NCBI RefSeq assembly: GCF_000412695.1
Contig: NC_021499.1
Coordinates: 5,766,001-5,830,000, forward strand
From: Pseudomonas resinovorans NBRC 106553
Lineage (GTDB): Bacteria > Pseudomonadota > Gammaproteobacteria > Pseudomonadales > Pseudomonadaceae
DNA: 64,000 bases
Reading direction: 5' to 3'
In this document: positions 9,032 to 19,518 of the stretch, one piece after another
Numbering within the stretch: position 1 is the first letter of the stretch
Layout of the letters: each line of letters begins with the position of its first letter
Program-made: the position numbers and the translations under genes
Notes under the pieces: generated by a model
Told to the model about the DNA's origin: nothing
Databases searched by the model: none
What the model saw: only the letters and a program-made list of their open reading frames with translations

Positions 9032-9481
9032 TCAGAGGGACACGGGCTCCAGCTCGTGGCCGCAGGCCAGGCAATGGCTCAGCCACTCGCCGAGGAAGAG
9101 ATTCAACTGGCTCTTCTCATCGGGCTGGTGCATGTCGGCGTTGGGATAGGGATACACGCTACGAATGCGCCGTGCATTCTCGGCACCGACCACTTCGGCC
9201 ATGCGCGCGTCATGGTAGACCCGCACTTCCAGCTGCGGCGCCGGCAACCAGGGCAGGCTGTGCTCCTGGCGCACCCGCAGGGTGGTGGTATAGGGACAGG
9301 CGTCGACCACTTCCAGGGTCAGCACGCCGAGCAGGCGCTCGCCCTGGCTCAACGCGACGCGCCGGGAGCCACGCACCTCGCGCATCTGCGGGAGCAGACG
9401 CATCAGGCGCGCGTAGTTCGCCTCGCAGGCTGCTTGCAGCCCGACGAGATCGACCCGGTAGCGATCGCGCAACAGATTCAC
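9032..9481 (-). CDS. DUF1249 (YqiB-like) protein
   Basis: A 149-residue protein of the DUF1249 family, found beside nudF and cpdA in many gammaproteobacteria (E. coli YqiB). I place the start at the GTG at 9481, which overlaps the nudF stop (GTGA, 9478-9481) and has AGGGGGT about 8 bases upstream. An earlier in-frame GTG at 9487 is too close to that site. The protein begins NLLRDRYRVDLVGLQAACE and contains ANYARLMRLLPQM and LEVRVYHDARMAEV. Function is not established; a role near ADP-ribose or cAMP metabolism is inferred only from the neighbours. Confidence 0.85.
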   Translation of the reverse strand: MNLLRDRYRVDLVGLQAACEANYARLMRLLPQMREVRGSRRVALSQGERLLGVLTLEVVDACPYTTTLRVRQEHSLPWLPAPQLEVRVYHDARMAEVVGAENARRIRSVYPYPNADMHQPDEKSQLNLFLGEWLSHCLACGHELEPVSL

Positions 9482-10095
9482 GTCCACAACCCCCTGACTT
9501 CGGCACGGTTCAGCGCCAGCCACTGCAGGGCCAGCATACTTGCGGCATTGTCCAGCCGCCCTTCACGCATCAGGGCCAGGGCGTCTTCCAGCGGCATCAC
9601 ATGCACGCGGATGTCTTCGCCCTCTTCCGCCAGCCCGTGTACGCCGCCCGCGCCGTCACTGTCGCAACGCCCGAGGAACAGGTGCACACGTTCGTTCGAA
9701 CCCCCTGGTGAAGGATAGTAGGTGGTGATCGGCCAGAGTGAAGTCAACTGCAGATCGGCCTCTTCAACGGCTTCCCGACGGGCGACCTCTTCCGGTTCCT
9801 CGTCCTTGTCGATCAGCCCCGCGACCAGCTCCAGCAACCAGGGGTTCTCGCTCTTGCCGTAGGCGCCGACCCGGAACTGTTCGATCAGCACCACCTGGTC
9901 ACGCTGCGGATCATAGGGCAGAACACAGACCGCATCATGACGGACGAAGAGTTCCCGATGGATGACCGGCCCCATGGCACCGGAGAACTGCCGATGACGC
10001 AGGCTCAGTCGGTCCAGACGGTAAAAACCCTGGAAACAGGTTTCCTGCTCGACTATTTCAACGGCGTCCGGATCCGGCTTGAACGTTTCGGTCAT
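9478..10095 (-). CDS. nudF: ADP-ribose pyrophosphatase (Nudix hydrolase)
   Basis: A 205-residue Nudix enzyme that splits ADP-ribose into AMP and ribose 5-phosphate. The Nudix box spans about residues 94-116: G at the start, E six residues on, then RREAVEEADL. All metal-binding glutamates of REUxEE are present, but the usual Gly near the end of the box (EEAGL) is Asp here (EEADL). The upstream part has VLIEQFRVGAYGKSENPWLLE, the ADPRase-specific region, and the end has SPGGSNERVHLFLG. It is the first gene of the minus-strand run leading to parC and overlaps the next gene by 4 bases. Its promoter must lie in 10096-10283, opposite the DUF3298 gene. Confidence 0.93.
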   Translation of the reverse strand: MTETFKPDPDAVEIVEQETCFQGFYRLDRLSLRHRQFSGAMGPVIHRELFVRHDAVCVLPYDPQRDQVVLIEQFRVGAYGKSENPWLLELVAGLIDKDEEPEEVARREAVEEADLQLTSLWPITTYYPSPGGSNERVHLFLGRCDSDGAGGVHGLAEEGEDIRVHVMPLEDALALMREGRLDNAASMLALQWLALNRAEVRGLWT

Positions 10096-10283
10096 GGGCG
10101 GTTCTCACTCACTGTTGGAAGGCTTCGATCCGCGCATCCTACGCCTTGGCCGCATGGGGCGCAGCCTCTTTGCAGATGGCTCGCAGGCTGGGAAGATGCG
10201 CGGCGAAACCGTGCCGCGCGGCCGCCGAACTCATGGCCGCGAGCGCAGTCGAAGCCTGCACGTTCCGGAACCCGTCCCAGAAG

Positions 10284-11033
10284 ATGAAGCCGATGCCTTT
10301 TGCCAGACTCCTTGCCGCCGCCAGCCTCGGCGCCCTGCTCAGCGCCTGCCAGATGCTCCCCGGCGGACACGACAAGCTGGAACCGCAGCGCCATGCCTGG
10401 GAACACCTCAAACCCGGCTGCCAGGGCGACACCTGCCCGCTGGTGAACATCGACGCCATCAGCTTCGAGGACGAGCCCGAGCTCAACGCCCTGATCAACC
10501 GGCGCCTGCTGCAGATGACCCAGGACAGCCCGGACGCGCCGCTGCCGGCCTCCTTCCAATCCTATGAAAGGGACTTCCTCGCCAGCGCCGAGCCGGGCTG
10601 GAGCAGCTACCTGCAGGCCAAGGTGCTGGAAGAGCACGACAAGCTGGTGCTGGTGGAGCTGTCCAGCTACCTCTTCACCGGCGGCGCCCATGGCATGCCG
10701 GGACGCGGATTCATCAACTACGACCGCAAGCTGGAAAAACCGCTGAGCCTCGGCGACATGCTGCTTCCCGGCCAGGAAGAGGCCTTCTGGAAGGTGGCCG
10801 AACAGGCCCACCGCCGCTGGCTGGCAACCAACAAGCTGGACCAGGACCCGGAATTCGCCAGGACCTGGCCCTTCGAGCGCACCGACAACATCGGCCTCGG
10901 CTACGGCGCCATGCTGCTCAAGTACGACGTCTACACCATCGCGCCCTACTCCAGCGGCCACCCGGAGCTGCGCATCCCCTACCCGCAGCTCAACGGAATA
11001 CTGAAGCCCCAGTATTTCCCCGGACGCGGCTGA
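10284..11033 (+). CDS. DUF3298-domain lipoprotein (RsiV-like fold)
   Basis: A 249-residue lipoprotein. The ATG at 10284 gives MKPMPFARLLAAASLGALL then the lipobox LSAC (Cys about residue 22). A longer frame starting at 10146 adds 46 residues with no protein character. The mature part has CPLVNIDAISFEDEPELNALINRRL, KVLEEHDKLVLVELSSYLFTGGAHG and a C-terminal half with LSLGDMLLPGQEEAFWKVAE and KYDVYTIAPYSSGHPELRIPY, the order seen in PdaC/RsiV-like DUF3298 proteins. It probably sits in the outer membrane facing the periplasm; function is unknown. The last 44 bases overlap the end of the convergent cytX gene. Confidence 0.8.
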   Translation: MKPMPFARLLAAASLGALLSACQMLPGGHDKLEPQRHAWEHLKPGCQGDTCPLVNIDAISFEDEPELNALINRRLLQMTQDSPDAPLPASFQSYERDFLASAEPGWSSYLQAKVLEEHDKLVLVELSSYLFTGGAHGMPGRGFINYDRKLEKPLSLGDMLLPGQEEAFWKVAEQAHRRWLATNKLDQDPEFARTWPFERTDNIGLGYGAMLLKYDVYTIAPYSSGHPELRIPYPQLNGILKPQYFPGRG

Positions 11034-12291
11034 AGCGCCCCAGCACGAGTTGCAACCCGCCGGCCACCAGCAGCGCCGGCAGGGTGGCGCCCAGCTCCGG
11101 CCAATGGTTGGCCAGCACGTGGTAGGTGGCTACGCCGCAGGCCCAGGCCACCAGGGTATCCCAGCGCAGCAGGACACGCGGCGCCAGCTCGATGCGGCGA
11201 CGGCGCAGGATGAAGTGATCCACCAGCACCACGCCGAACAGCGGCGCGAACACCGAGCCGATCAGCAGCAGGAAGTTCTGGTACTTGGCCAAGGGTGCGA
11301 ACCAGGCGATCAAGGTGCAGAGCACGCCGATGGCCAGAGCCAGGTGCTCCACCTTCAGCGGCACCAGGATGCCGGTGGAGACCGCCGCCGAATGGATGTC
11401 GGCGAAAGCCTTCTCCGACTCGTCCAACAGGATGAGCAGCAGCGGAATCCCCATGCCGGCTCCGGCCAGGGCCAGTAGCAGGGCGTTGGCGTCACTGGCC
11501 TCGGCGAACGCCAGGGTGTAGGCCACGCCCAGGCCCATCAGCCACAGGCAGCCGATGAAGAAGCCCAGCGCGGAACCCACGAACACCCCGCCGCCACGGC
11601 GACCGAAGCGCGAGTAGTCGGCAATCAGCGGCAGCCAGGACAGCGGCATGGCGATGGCGATGTCGAAGCCCAGGGCAAAGGACATGGAGCCATCGCCGGC
11701 ACGCGCCATCAGGGCCGACAGGTCGGCACGGTTGAACAGGTCCCAGGTCAGCCAGACGCAGGCGCCCAGCAGCAGCCAGATGCCCCAGCGGCGCAGGATG
11801 CGACGCACGAAGGCGAGCGGGCCGGCCACGGCCAGCAGGGTGGCCAGGGCGCCGAACACCAGGGTCCAGAGGACCGGCGAAGCCAACAGGCTGCCCTCCC
11901 CCAGTCCGCGAGCGGCCAGCAGGCTGGCGGCGTCACGCATCACGATGATCTCGAAGGCCCCCCAACCCACCAGTTGCAGCAGGTTGAGCACGGCCGGCAG
12001 GGTCGCGCCGGCCGAACCCAGGCTGAGCTTGAGCGAGGCCATGGAGGAAAGGCCGGTGTCGCTGCCGATCATGGCCGCCGAACCCAGCAGCAGCACGCCG
12101 ACGCCAGTGCCGAGCAGAATCGCCAGCAGCGCGTCGCTGAAACCCAGACCGGGCGCCAGCAGCGCGCCGGTCTGCAGCACCATCAGGCCGAGGCCGAGGG
12201 AGAACCAGAGGGAAAACAGATCACGCGTGCCCAGCACGCGCTGGTCGAAGGCGACCGGGATGGACGGTGAATAGCTGGTTGGAGTGTTCAC
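10990..12291 (-). CDS. cytX: Hydroxymethylpyrimidine transporter CytX (NCS1 family)
   Basis: A 433-residue inner-membrane permease of the nucleobase:cation symporter-1 family with about twelve hydrophobic segments, beginning SLWFSLGLGLMVLQTGALL. The family name CytX applies to members linked to thiamine genes and thought to import the pyrimidine HMP. Supporting features are QLVGWGAFEIIVMRDAASLL (TM3-4), SWLPLIADYSRFGRRGGG and FGVVLVDHFILRRRR near the end. It lies 127 bases downstream of thiC on the same strand, so it is probably read from the TPP-riboswitch promoter, pairing HMP synthesis with HMP uptake. Its 3' end overlaps the convergent DUF3298 gene by 44 bases. Confidence 0.88.
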   Translation of the reverse strand: MNTPTSYSPSIPVAFDQRVLGTRDLFSLWFSLGLGLMVLQTGALLAPGLGFSDALLAILLGTGVGVLLLGSAAMIGSDTGLSSMASLKLSLGSAGATLPAVLNLLQLVGWGAFEIIVMRDAASLLAARGLGEGSLLASPVLWTLVFGALATLLAVAGPLAFVRRILRRWGIWLLLGACVWLTWDLFNRADLSALMARAGDGSMSFALGFDIAIAMPLSWLPLIADYSRFGRRGGGVFVGSALGFFIGCLWLMGLGVAYTLAFAEASDANALLLALAGAGMGIPLLLILLDESEKAFADIHSAAVSTGILVPLKVEHLALAIGVLCTLIAWFAPLAKYQNFLLLIGSVFAPLFGVVLVDHFILRRRRIELAPRVLLRWDTLVAWACGVATYHVLANHWPELGATLPALLVAGGLQLVLGRFSRVRGNTGASVFR

Positions 12292-12342
12292 TTGGCAGAG
12301 GCCCTGGATGGACTGTCGTTATGGTTATGGCCACAAACCGCG

Positions 12343-12398
12343 AAGCCGGGCACGAGGCCCGGCTTGCGGCGTGTTGTGACGGGGCGGCGCCCCATCAC
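12343..12398 (-). promoter_or_regulatory. Two hairpins between thiC and cytX
   Basis: Stem 1 is AAGCCGGGC (12343-12351) with GCCCGGCTT (12357-12365), a perfect 9-bp stem with a 5-base loop. Stem 2 is GTGA/TCAC plus GGGGC/GCCCC (12376-12398). Neither has a good U-tract on the minus strand, so they may be partial terminators or mRNA-stabilising hairpins that set the thiC:cytX ratio. Confidence 0.5.
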
Positions 12399-12418
12399 GG
12401 TCACACGGGAGCTTGTAC

Positions 12419-14496
<2,078 letters not shown>

Positions 14497-14721
14497 CTCG
14501 CGCAGTCTAAACAAGCTCGTCGGATAAAACCAACCCGGTGGTCAGAATAATGTGACTGGCGCGTCGCGAAATGACGTAAGTCCCGGGTGCGACAACCCTA
14601 TTGTTGCAGGCAGGCAACATAGCTTGCCGCAAACTACACTCCTGCCGCTGCCGGGGCATATTGACCCGCCCCGAGCAGCCCCGTAGCCTTGCCCCCGACA
14701 CCCCCGAATCCAGGATTGATC

Positions 14722-16161
14722 ATGCTGCGCAGACTCTCGCTGGCCATCGCCGTGGCATCCGCCTTTGCCGGAACCGCCTGGGCCGTAGATGCCCCCCTGT
14801 CAGCCAAGACGGACCTCGTGACCGTCTACAAGGACGCTGTCGACAATAACGCCGACCTCGCTGCTTCCCGCGCCAACTATGAAGCGCTGCGCGAAGCCGT
14901 GCCCCAGGCCCGCTCCGGACTGCTGCCGCAGATCAATGGCGGCGCCACGATGAACAACACCCGGACCGAGCTGGACGAACCCTCCAGTACGCTGTCGCGC
15001 AGCGGTAACGCCTACCAGGCGACCCTGAGCCAGCCGATCTTCCGCGCCGACCGCTGGTTCCAGCTCAAGGCCGCGGAGTCCACGACCGAACAGGCCTCCC
15101 TGGACTTCTCCGCGACCCAGCAGAACCTGATCCTGCAGACCGCCGAAACCTACTTCGCCGTGCTCCGCGCCCAGGACAACCTGGCCGCCACCCGCGCCGA
15201 GGAAGCGGCCTTCAAGCGCCAGCTCGACCAGGCCAACGAACGCTTCGATGTGGGCCTTTCGGACAAGACCGACGTCCTGGAAGCCCAGGCCGGGTTCGAC
15301 ACTTCCCGCGCCAACCGCCTGGTTGCCGAACGCGCCGTGGATGACGCCTTCCAGGCCCTGGTCACCCTGACCAACCGCGAATACAACTCGATCGAAGGCA
15401 TGCTCCACACCCTGCCGATCGTGGAACCGGTGCCCAACGACGCCAAGGCCTGGGTCGACACCGCCGCCCTGCAGAACCTCAACCTGCAGGCCGCCAACTT
15501 CGCCGTCGACGCCGCCGAAGAGACCCTGCGCCAGCGCAAGGCCGGCCATGCGCCGACCCTGGACGCGGTGGCCAGCTACCAGAAAGGCGACAACGACAGC
15601 CTCGGCTTCAGCAACACCGGCAGCAGCGACCAGCGCTTTGGCGGCGACGTCGAGCAACGCAGCCTCGGCCTGCAGCTGAACATCCCGATCTACAGCGGCG
15701 GCCTGACCAGCTCCCAGGTGCGCGAGTCCTACCAGCGCCTGAACCAGACCGAACAGCAGCGTGAAAGCCTGCGCCGCAACGTGGTGCAGAACACCCGCAA
15801 CTTCCATCGCGCGGTGAACACCGACGTCGAGCAGGTGAAGGCCCGCAAGCAGTCGATCATTTCCAACCAGAGCGCCCTGGAAGCCACCGAAATCGGCTAC
15901 CAGGTGGGTACCCGCAACATCGTCGACGTGCTCGACGCGCAGCGCCAGCTGTTCAGCTCGGTGCGCGACTACAACAACGCCCGCTACGACTACATCCTCG
16001 ACAACCTGCGCCTGAAACAGGCCGCCGGCACCCTCAGCCCGGGCGACCTGCAGGCCCTGGCCAACTACCTCAAGCCCGACTACGACCCGGACAAGGACTT
16101 CCTCCCGCCGGACCTGGCCAAGGCGGCGGAAGCCAGCCTGCACGGCGACCCGGAATACTGA
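14722..16161 (+). CDS. tolC: TolC-family outer-membrane efflux channel
   Basis: A 479-residue TolC-type channel of type I secretion and efflux. The ATG at 14722 follows CAGGATTGATC. A signal peptide (MLRRLSLAIAVASAFAGTAWA) is probably cleaved before VDAPLS. The two OEP repeats are visible: the first with ETYFAVLRAQDNLAATRAEE and DVGLSDKTDVLEAQAGFD, the second with VQNTRNFHRAVNTDVEQVKA and YQVGTRNIVDVLDAQRQLF. The latter is the classic TolC signature. Synteny beside thiC matches P. aeruginosa opmH/tolC (PA4974, from memory). It is single-gene: the divergent thiC leader lies upstream and a strong terminator follows. Confidence 0.93.
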   Translation: MLRRLSLAIAVASAFAGTAWAVDAPLSAKTDLVTVYKDAVDNNADLAASRANYEALREAVPQARSGLLPQINGGATMNNTRTELDEPSSTLSRSGNAYQATLSQPIFRADRWFQLKAAESTTEQASLDFSATQQNLILQTAETYFAVLRAQDNLAATRAEEAAFKRQLDQANERFDVGLSDKTDVLEAQAGFDTSRANRLVAERAVDDAFQALVTLTNREYNSIEGMLHTLPIVEPVPNDAKAWVDTAALQNLNLQAANFAVDAAEETLRQRKAGHAPTLDAVASYQKGDNDSLGFSNTGSSDQRFGGDVEQRSLGLQLNIPIYSGGLTSSQVRESYQRLNQTEQQRESLRRNVVQNTRNFHRAVNTDVEQVKARKQSIISNQSALEATEIGYQVGTRNIVDVLDAQRQLFSSVRDYNNARYDYILDNLRLKQAAGTLSPGDLQALANYLKPDYDPDKDFLPPDLAKAAEASLHGDPEY

Positions 16162-16180
16162 GTTCCAGCACCATGAGAAA

Positions 16181-16206
16181 GCCCGGCAGCGATGCCGGGC
16201 TTTTTT
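16181..16206 (+). terminator. tolC terminator
   Basis: A perfect 8-bp stem, GCCCGGCA (16181-16188) and TGCCGGGC (16193-16200), has a GCGA loop and six T residues directly after it. It sits 19 bases beyond the tolC stop codon. Confidence 0.93.
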
Positions 16207-16240
16207 GTTGGGGTTCCGTGTGATCTGAAACCACGCAGGC

Positions 16241-16274
16241 CTCTGGCCTGTTTCGCGAATGAATTCGCTCCTAC
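16241..16274 (+). repeat. REP-like palindrome overlapping a stop codon
   Basis: GGCCTGTTTCGCGAATGAATTCGCTCCTAC-type sequence: a GCGAATGAATTCGC palindrome then TCCTAC. The final CTA (16271-16273) is the reverse complement of the TAG that ends the solute-binding protein gene. The same motif occurs near 52770, and in inverted form near 20145. Confidence 0.65.
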
Positions 16275-17344
16275 TTCTTCGCCGCCCAGGCGTTGAAGCG
16301 CTGCTCCAGGTCCTCGCCGTGGTCGGTCCAGAACTCCACGTCCATGGGCAGTGCCTGGGCCATGTTCTGCGGTGAGCTGGGCAGCCAGCCGGTCAGTTGC
16401 GGATCGAGGCGGTCGAAGGTCTGCTGATTGACCGGGCCGTAGGGAATGCGTTTCACGTAGTCGGCCTGGTTTTCCGCCTTGTTGATGAAGGCGATCAGCT
16501 GCTGGGCGCGGTCGACGTGCTTCGAGCCCTTGATGATCGCCCAGTAGTCCATGCCGTAAAGGCTATCCGGCCAGACCACGGCGAAGTTGTTCCCCTCCTG
16601 GTGGGCCGCGGCGATGCGTCCGCTGTACACCGAGGTCATGGTCACGTCGCCGGCCGCCAGCCACTGCACCGGCTGTGCACCGGCTTCCCACCACTGGATG
16701 TGCGGCTTGAGCTGGTCCAGCTTGGCGAAGGCCCGCTCCACACCGGCTGGAGTGGCCAGCAACTTGTAGACATCCTCGCGCTTCACGCCATCGGCCAGCA
16801 GGGCGAACTCCAGGTTGTACACCGCGCGCTTGCGCAGGCCGCGTTTGCCGGGGAAGCGCTGCACGTCCCAGAAGTCCGCCCAGGAGGTCGGCGCCGCAGC
16901 CAGCTTACCGGCGTCATAGGCCAGGGCCACGCTCCAGACCATGGCAGCCGAGCCGCATTCATGGGCGGCATCGGCGATCAGCTGGTCTGCCCCGCCGATG
17001 CGCTGCCAGTCCAGCCGCTCGAACATGCCCTCGTCACAGCCGCGCGCCAGGTCCGGCGCCTCGATTTCCACCAGGTCCCAATCGACGCTGCCGGTGTCGC
17101 TCATCACCTTGATCCGCGCCATCTCGCCGTTGTACTCGCCCTCGGTCAGCGGCGCGCCACTGGCCTTGGCGAACGGTTTGAAGAAGGCGTCGCTCAGGGC
17201 CTTCTGCCCCGCTCCGCCGTAGCCCACCACCACCATGTTGTCCGCCGCCTGGGCCACCCCCAGGGTGGACACCAGGGCAAGGCCGGCGAGAACGCCGAAG
17301 GAAGGTCGCGCAAGGTTCGGGTGAGGAACTCGGGAATGCCGCAT
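16271..17344 (-). CDS. Orphan periplasmic solute-binding protein (PotD/PotF-like)
   Basis: A 357-residue extracellular solute-binding protein. The ATG at 17344 has GAGGAGAAG 6 bases upstream. The signal peptide includes FGVLAGLALVSTLGVAQAAD with cleavage after AQA near residue 32. The mature part resembles polyamine or quaternary-amine binding proteins: MVVVGYGGAGQKALSDAFFK, VDWDLVEIEAPDLARGCDEG, APTSWADFWDVQRFPGKRG, and GDVTMTSVYSGRIAAA. No permease or ATPase gene is adjacent, so it must use a transporter encoded elsewhere or act as a sensor. It is divergent from the amine-dehydrogenase-like gene across a 157-base gap carrying dyad sequences. Its stop codon lies inside a REP-like element. 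Confidence 0.85.
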   Translation of the reverse strand: MRHSRVPHPNLARPSFGVLAGLALVSTLGVAQAADNMVVVGYGGAGQKALSDAFFKPFAKASGAPLTEGEYNGEMARIKVMSDTGSVDWDLVEIEAPDLARGCDEGMFERLDWQRIGGADQLIADAAHECGSAAMVWSVALAYDAGKLAAAPTSWADFWDVQRFPGKRGLRKRAVYNLEFALLADGVKREDVYKLLATPAGVERAFAKLDQLKPHIQWWEAGAQPVQWLAAGDVTMTSVYSGRIAAAHQEGNNFAVVWPDSLYGMDYWAIIKGSKHVDRAQQLIAFINKAENQADYVKRIPYGPVNQQTFDRLDPQLTGWLPSSPQNMAQALPMDVEFWTDHGEDLEQRFNAWAAKK

Positions 17345-17414
17345 GGTGCTTCTCCTCTTGTTGTTGTGATGAAGCTGGCCCGATTCGGGCTGACTCGAAG
17401 CTAAGTCAGGCACA

Positions 17415-17450
17415 AGTAAAAAAACAAGTTGATTTTTTACTGTCGGTAAA
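17415..17450. promoter_or_regulatory. Overlapping AT-rich dyads in a divergent promoter region
   Basis: AGTAAAAAA (17415-17423) and TTTTTTACT (17433-17441) are perfect 9-bp arms around a 9-base spacer. The right arm also takes part in TTTAC-TGTCG-GTAAA (17436-17450). This is the most AT-rich stretch for several kb and lies between the binding protein and the flavoenzyme, so it is a candidate operator for the XRE-cupin regulator encoded at 19519. Confidence 0.55.
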
Positions 17451-17501
17451 TTCCTATGACAAAACAAGAACAAGTCGGCCGCCAGGTCCAGAGGAGCCTC
17501 C

Positions 17502-19457
17502 ATGTCCAGCGTTACCTTCCCGCATCTCTTCGAGCCGCTGGAAATCCGCGGCAAACGCCTGAAGAACCGGATCATGTCCAGCGGCCACGACACCTCCATG
17601 CCCGCCGACAACCTGGTCAACGAGCAGCTCATCGCCTACCACCGGGCCCGCGCCAAGGGCGGCGTCGGCCTGATCGTGCTGCAGGTGGCCGGGGTCCACG
17701 ACAGCGCGCGCTACACCTCCCATGTGCTGATGGCCACCGATGACGCCTGCATCGAGGGCTACCGGCGCCTGGCCGAGGCCTGTCACGCCGAGGGCACCGT
17801 GGTGCTGTCCCAGGTCTTCCACCCGGGTCGGGAAATCATGGAATCCAGCGACGGCCTGCTGACGGTGGCCTGGTCCGCCTCCGCCTCGCCCAACGAGCGT
17901 TTCCGCGTGATGCCCCGGGCCCTGGACCAGGCGATGATCGACGAGATAGTCGCCGGGTACGGCGCCGCCGCCCGGCGCCTCTGCGCGGCCGGGCTGGACG
18001 GAGTGGAGATAGTCGCCAGCCACGGCTACCTGCCGGCGCAGTTCCTCAACCCACGGGTGAACCAGCGTGACGACGGCTACAACGGCGACCTGGACGCACG
18101 CCTGCGCTTCCTCCGCGAAATCATCCAGTCGGTGCGCGACAACTGCTCGGAGGACTTCATCGTCGGGATGCGCATCTCCGCCGATGAACGCGACCCGGAA
18201 GGCCTGACCGAGGACGAGACCCTGGCGGCGGCGCTGTCCCTGCAAGGGCAACTCGACTACCTGCACCTGGTGGCCGGAACCTCGGCGTCCCTCGGCGGCG
18301 CCATCCACATCGTGCCGCCCATGGCCATCGAAGCCGCCTACCTGGCCCCCACCGCCGGCAGCTTCAAGGCGCGCCTGGGCATCCCGCTGTTCGTCACCGG
18401 ACGGATCAACCAGCCCCAGGAAGCCGAGGCCATACTCGCCCGCGGTCAGGCCGATGTCTGCGGCATGACCCGCGCGCTGATCTGCGACCCGCAGATGCCG
18501 AACAAGGCCTCCGCAGGCCGCAGCGACGACGTGCGCGCCTGCATCGCCTGCAACCAGGCGTGCATCGGGCACTTCCACCGTGGCTATCCGATTTCCTGCA
18601 TCCAGCACCCGGAAACCGGCCGCGAACTGACCTACGACCAGCCCAGACCGGCAACCGTGCGCAAGCGCGTGATGGTGGTGGGTGGCGGCCCGGCCGGCAT
18701 GAAGGCTGCCGCAGTGGCGGCCCGGCGCGGTCACGAGGTGACCCTCTTCGAGGCCGCCGGCCAACTCGGCGGCCAGGTCCAGCTGGCGCAGTTGCTGCCG
18801 CGCCGCGCCGAGTTCGGCGGCATCGTCACCAACCTGCAACGGGAGATGGAGCTGGCCGGCGTGCAGGTGCGGCGCAATACCCGCGTCGACCGTGCGCTGG
18901 TGGAGCTCGAGCGTCCCGACCTGGTGATCATCGCCACCGGCGCCAAGCCCTACTGGCCGGCCTTCGAGCGCGGCGGCGAGCTGCAAGTGGTGGACGCCTG
19001 GCAGGTACTGCGAGGTGAAGTGCAACCGGGCCGTTCGGTACTGGTGACCGACTGGCGCGGTGACTGGATCGCCCCCGGCATCGCCGAGCGTCTGGCGCGC
19101 GAGGGCCACTCGGTTCGCCTGGCGGTGAACGGCACCCATTGCGGCGAGAGCCTGCCGCTCTACGTGCGCGACCACATGGCCGGGGAGCTGCACAAGCTGG
19201 GCATCCCGATCACGCCCTATGCGCGCCTCTACGGTTGCGACGACAACACGGTGTACATGATGCACGCGAGCTGCGGCGAGCCGATGCTGTTCGAGGAGGT
19301 GGATACCCTGGTGCTCTGCCAGGGCCACCAGCCGGTGGACGACCTGGGCAGCGAACTGGAAGGCCTGGTGGCGTTCCGCCGCATCGGCGACTGCCTGGCG
19401 CCACGCACGGTGGAAGAGGCGATCTACGAGGGATTGAAGCTGGCCTGGGACATCTGA
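17502..19457 (+). CDS. Trimethylamine-dehydrogenase-like Fe-S flavoenzyme
   Basis: A 651-residue enzyme of the FMN/4Fe-4S/FAD family that includes trimethylamine dehydrogenase, histamine dehydrogenase, 2,4-dienoyl-CoA reductase and N-methyl amino acid demethylases. The N-terminal old-yellow-enzyme barrel covers about residues 1-330 (LFEPLEIRGKRLKNRI at the start, EIVASHGYLPAQFLNPRVNQ in the middle). The cluster motif is CIACNQACIG followed by a fourth Cys in YPISC, about residues 347-366. The C-terminal dinucleotide fold starts VMVVGGGPAGMKAAAVAARR near residue 390. The start has GAGGAG 8 bases upstream. The neighbours (amine-type binding protein, XRE-cupin regulator) suggest oxidation of an N-methylated or other amine. 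The substrate is not known; a dienoyl-CoA reductase is less likely from context. Confidence 0.85.
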   Translation: MSSVTFPHLFEPLEIRGKRLKNRIMSSGHDTSMPADNLVNEQLIAYHRARAKGGVGLIVLQVAGVHDSARYTSHVLMATDDACIEGYRRLAEACHAEGTVVLSQVFHPGREIMESSDGLLTVAWSASASPNERFRVMPRALDQAMIDEIVAGYGAAARRLCAAGLDGVEIVASHGYLPAQFLNPRVNQRDDGYNGDLDARLRFLREIIQSVRDNCSEDFIVGMRISADERDPEGLTEDETLAAALSLQGQLDYLHLVAGTSASLGGAIHIVPPMAIEAAYLAPTAGSFKARLGIPLFVTGRINQPQEAEAILARGQADVCGMTRALICDPQMPNKASAGRSDDVRACIACNQACIGHFHRGYPISCIQHPETGRELTYDQPRPATVRKRVMVVGGGPAGMKAAAVAARRGHEVTLFEAAGQLGGQVQLAQLLPRRAEFGGIVTNLQREMELAGVQVRRNTRVDRALVELERPDLVIIATGAKPYWPAFERGGELQVVDAWQVLRGEVQPGRSVLVTDWRGDWIAPGIAERLAREGHSVRLAVNGTHCGESLPLYVRDHMAGELHKLGIPITPYARLYGCDDNTVYMMHASCGEPMLFEEVDTLVLCQGHQPVDDLGSELEGLVAFRRIGDCLAPRTVEEAIYEGLKLAWDI

Positions 19458-19468
19458 GTGTCCTTGCC

Positions 19469-19497
19469 GATCGCGGCTGCCATACAATGCCGCGATC
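19469..19497. promoter_or_regulatory. 9-bp dyad ahead of the XRE-cupin gene
   Basis: GATCGCGGC (19469-19477) and GCCGCGATC (19489-19497) are perfect inverted arms with an 11-base spacer. They lie between the flavoenzyme stop and the regulator's ribosome site. No U-tract follows, so this is either an operator or a processing hairpin. Confidence 0.4.
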
Positions 19498-19518
19498 CCG
19501 TGCCCCATGGAGGGAACC

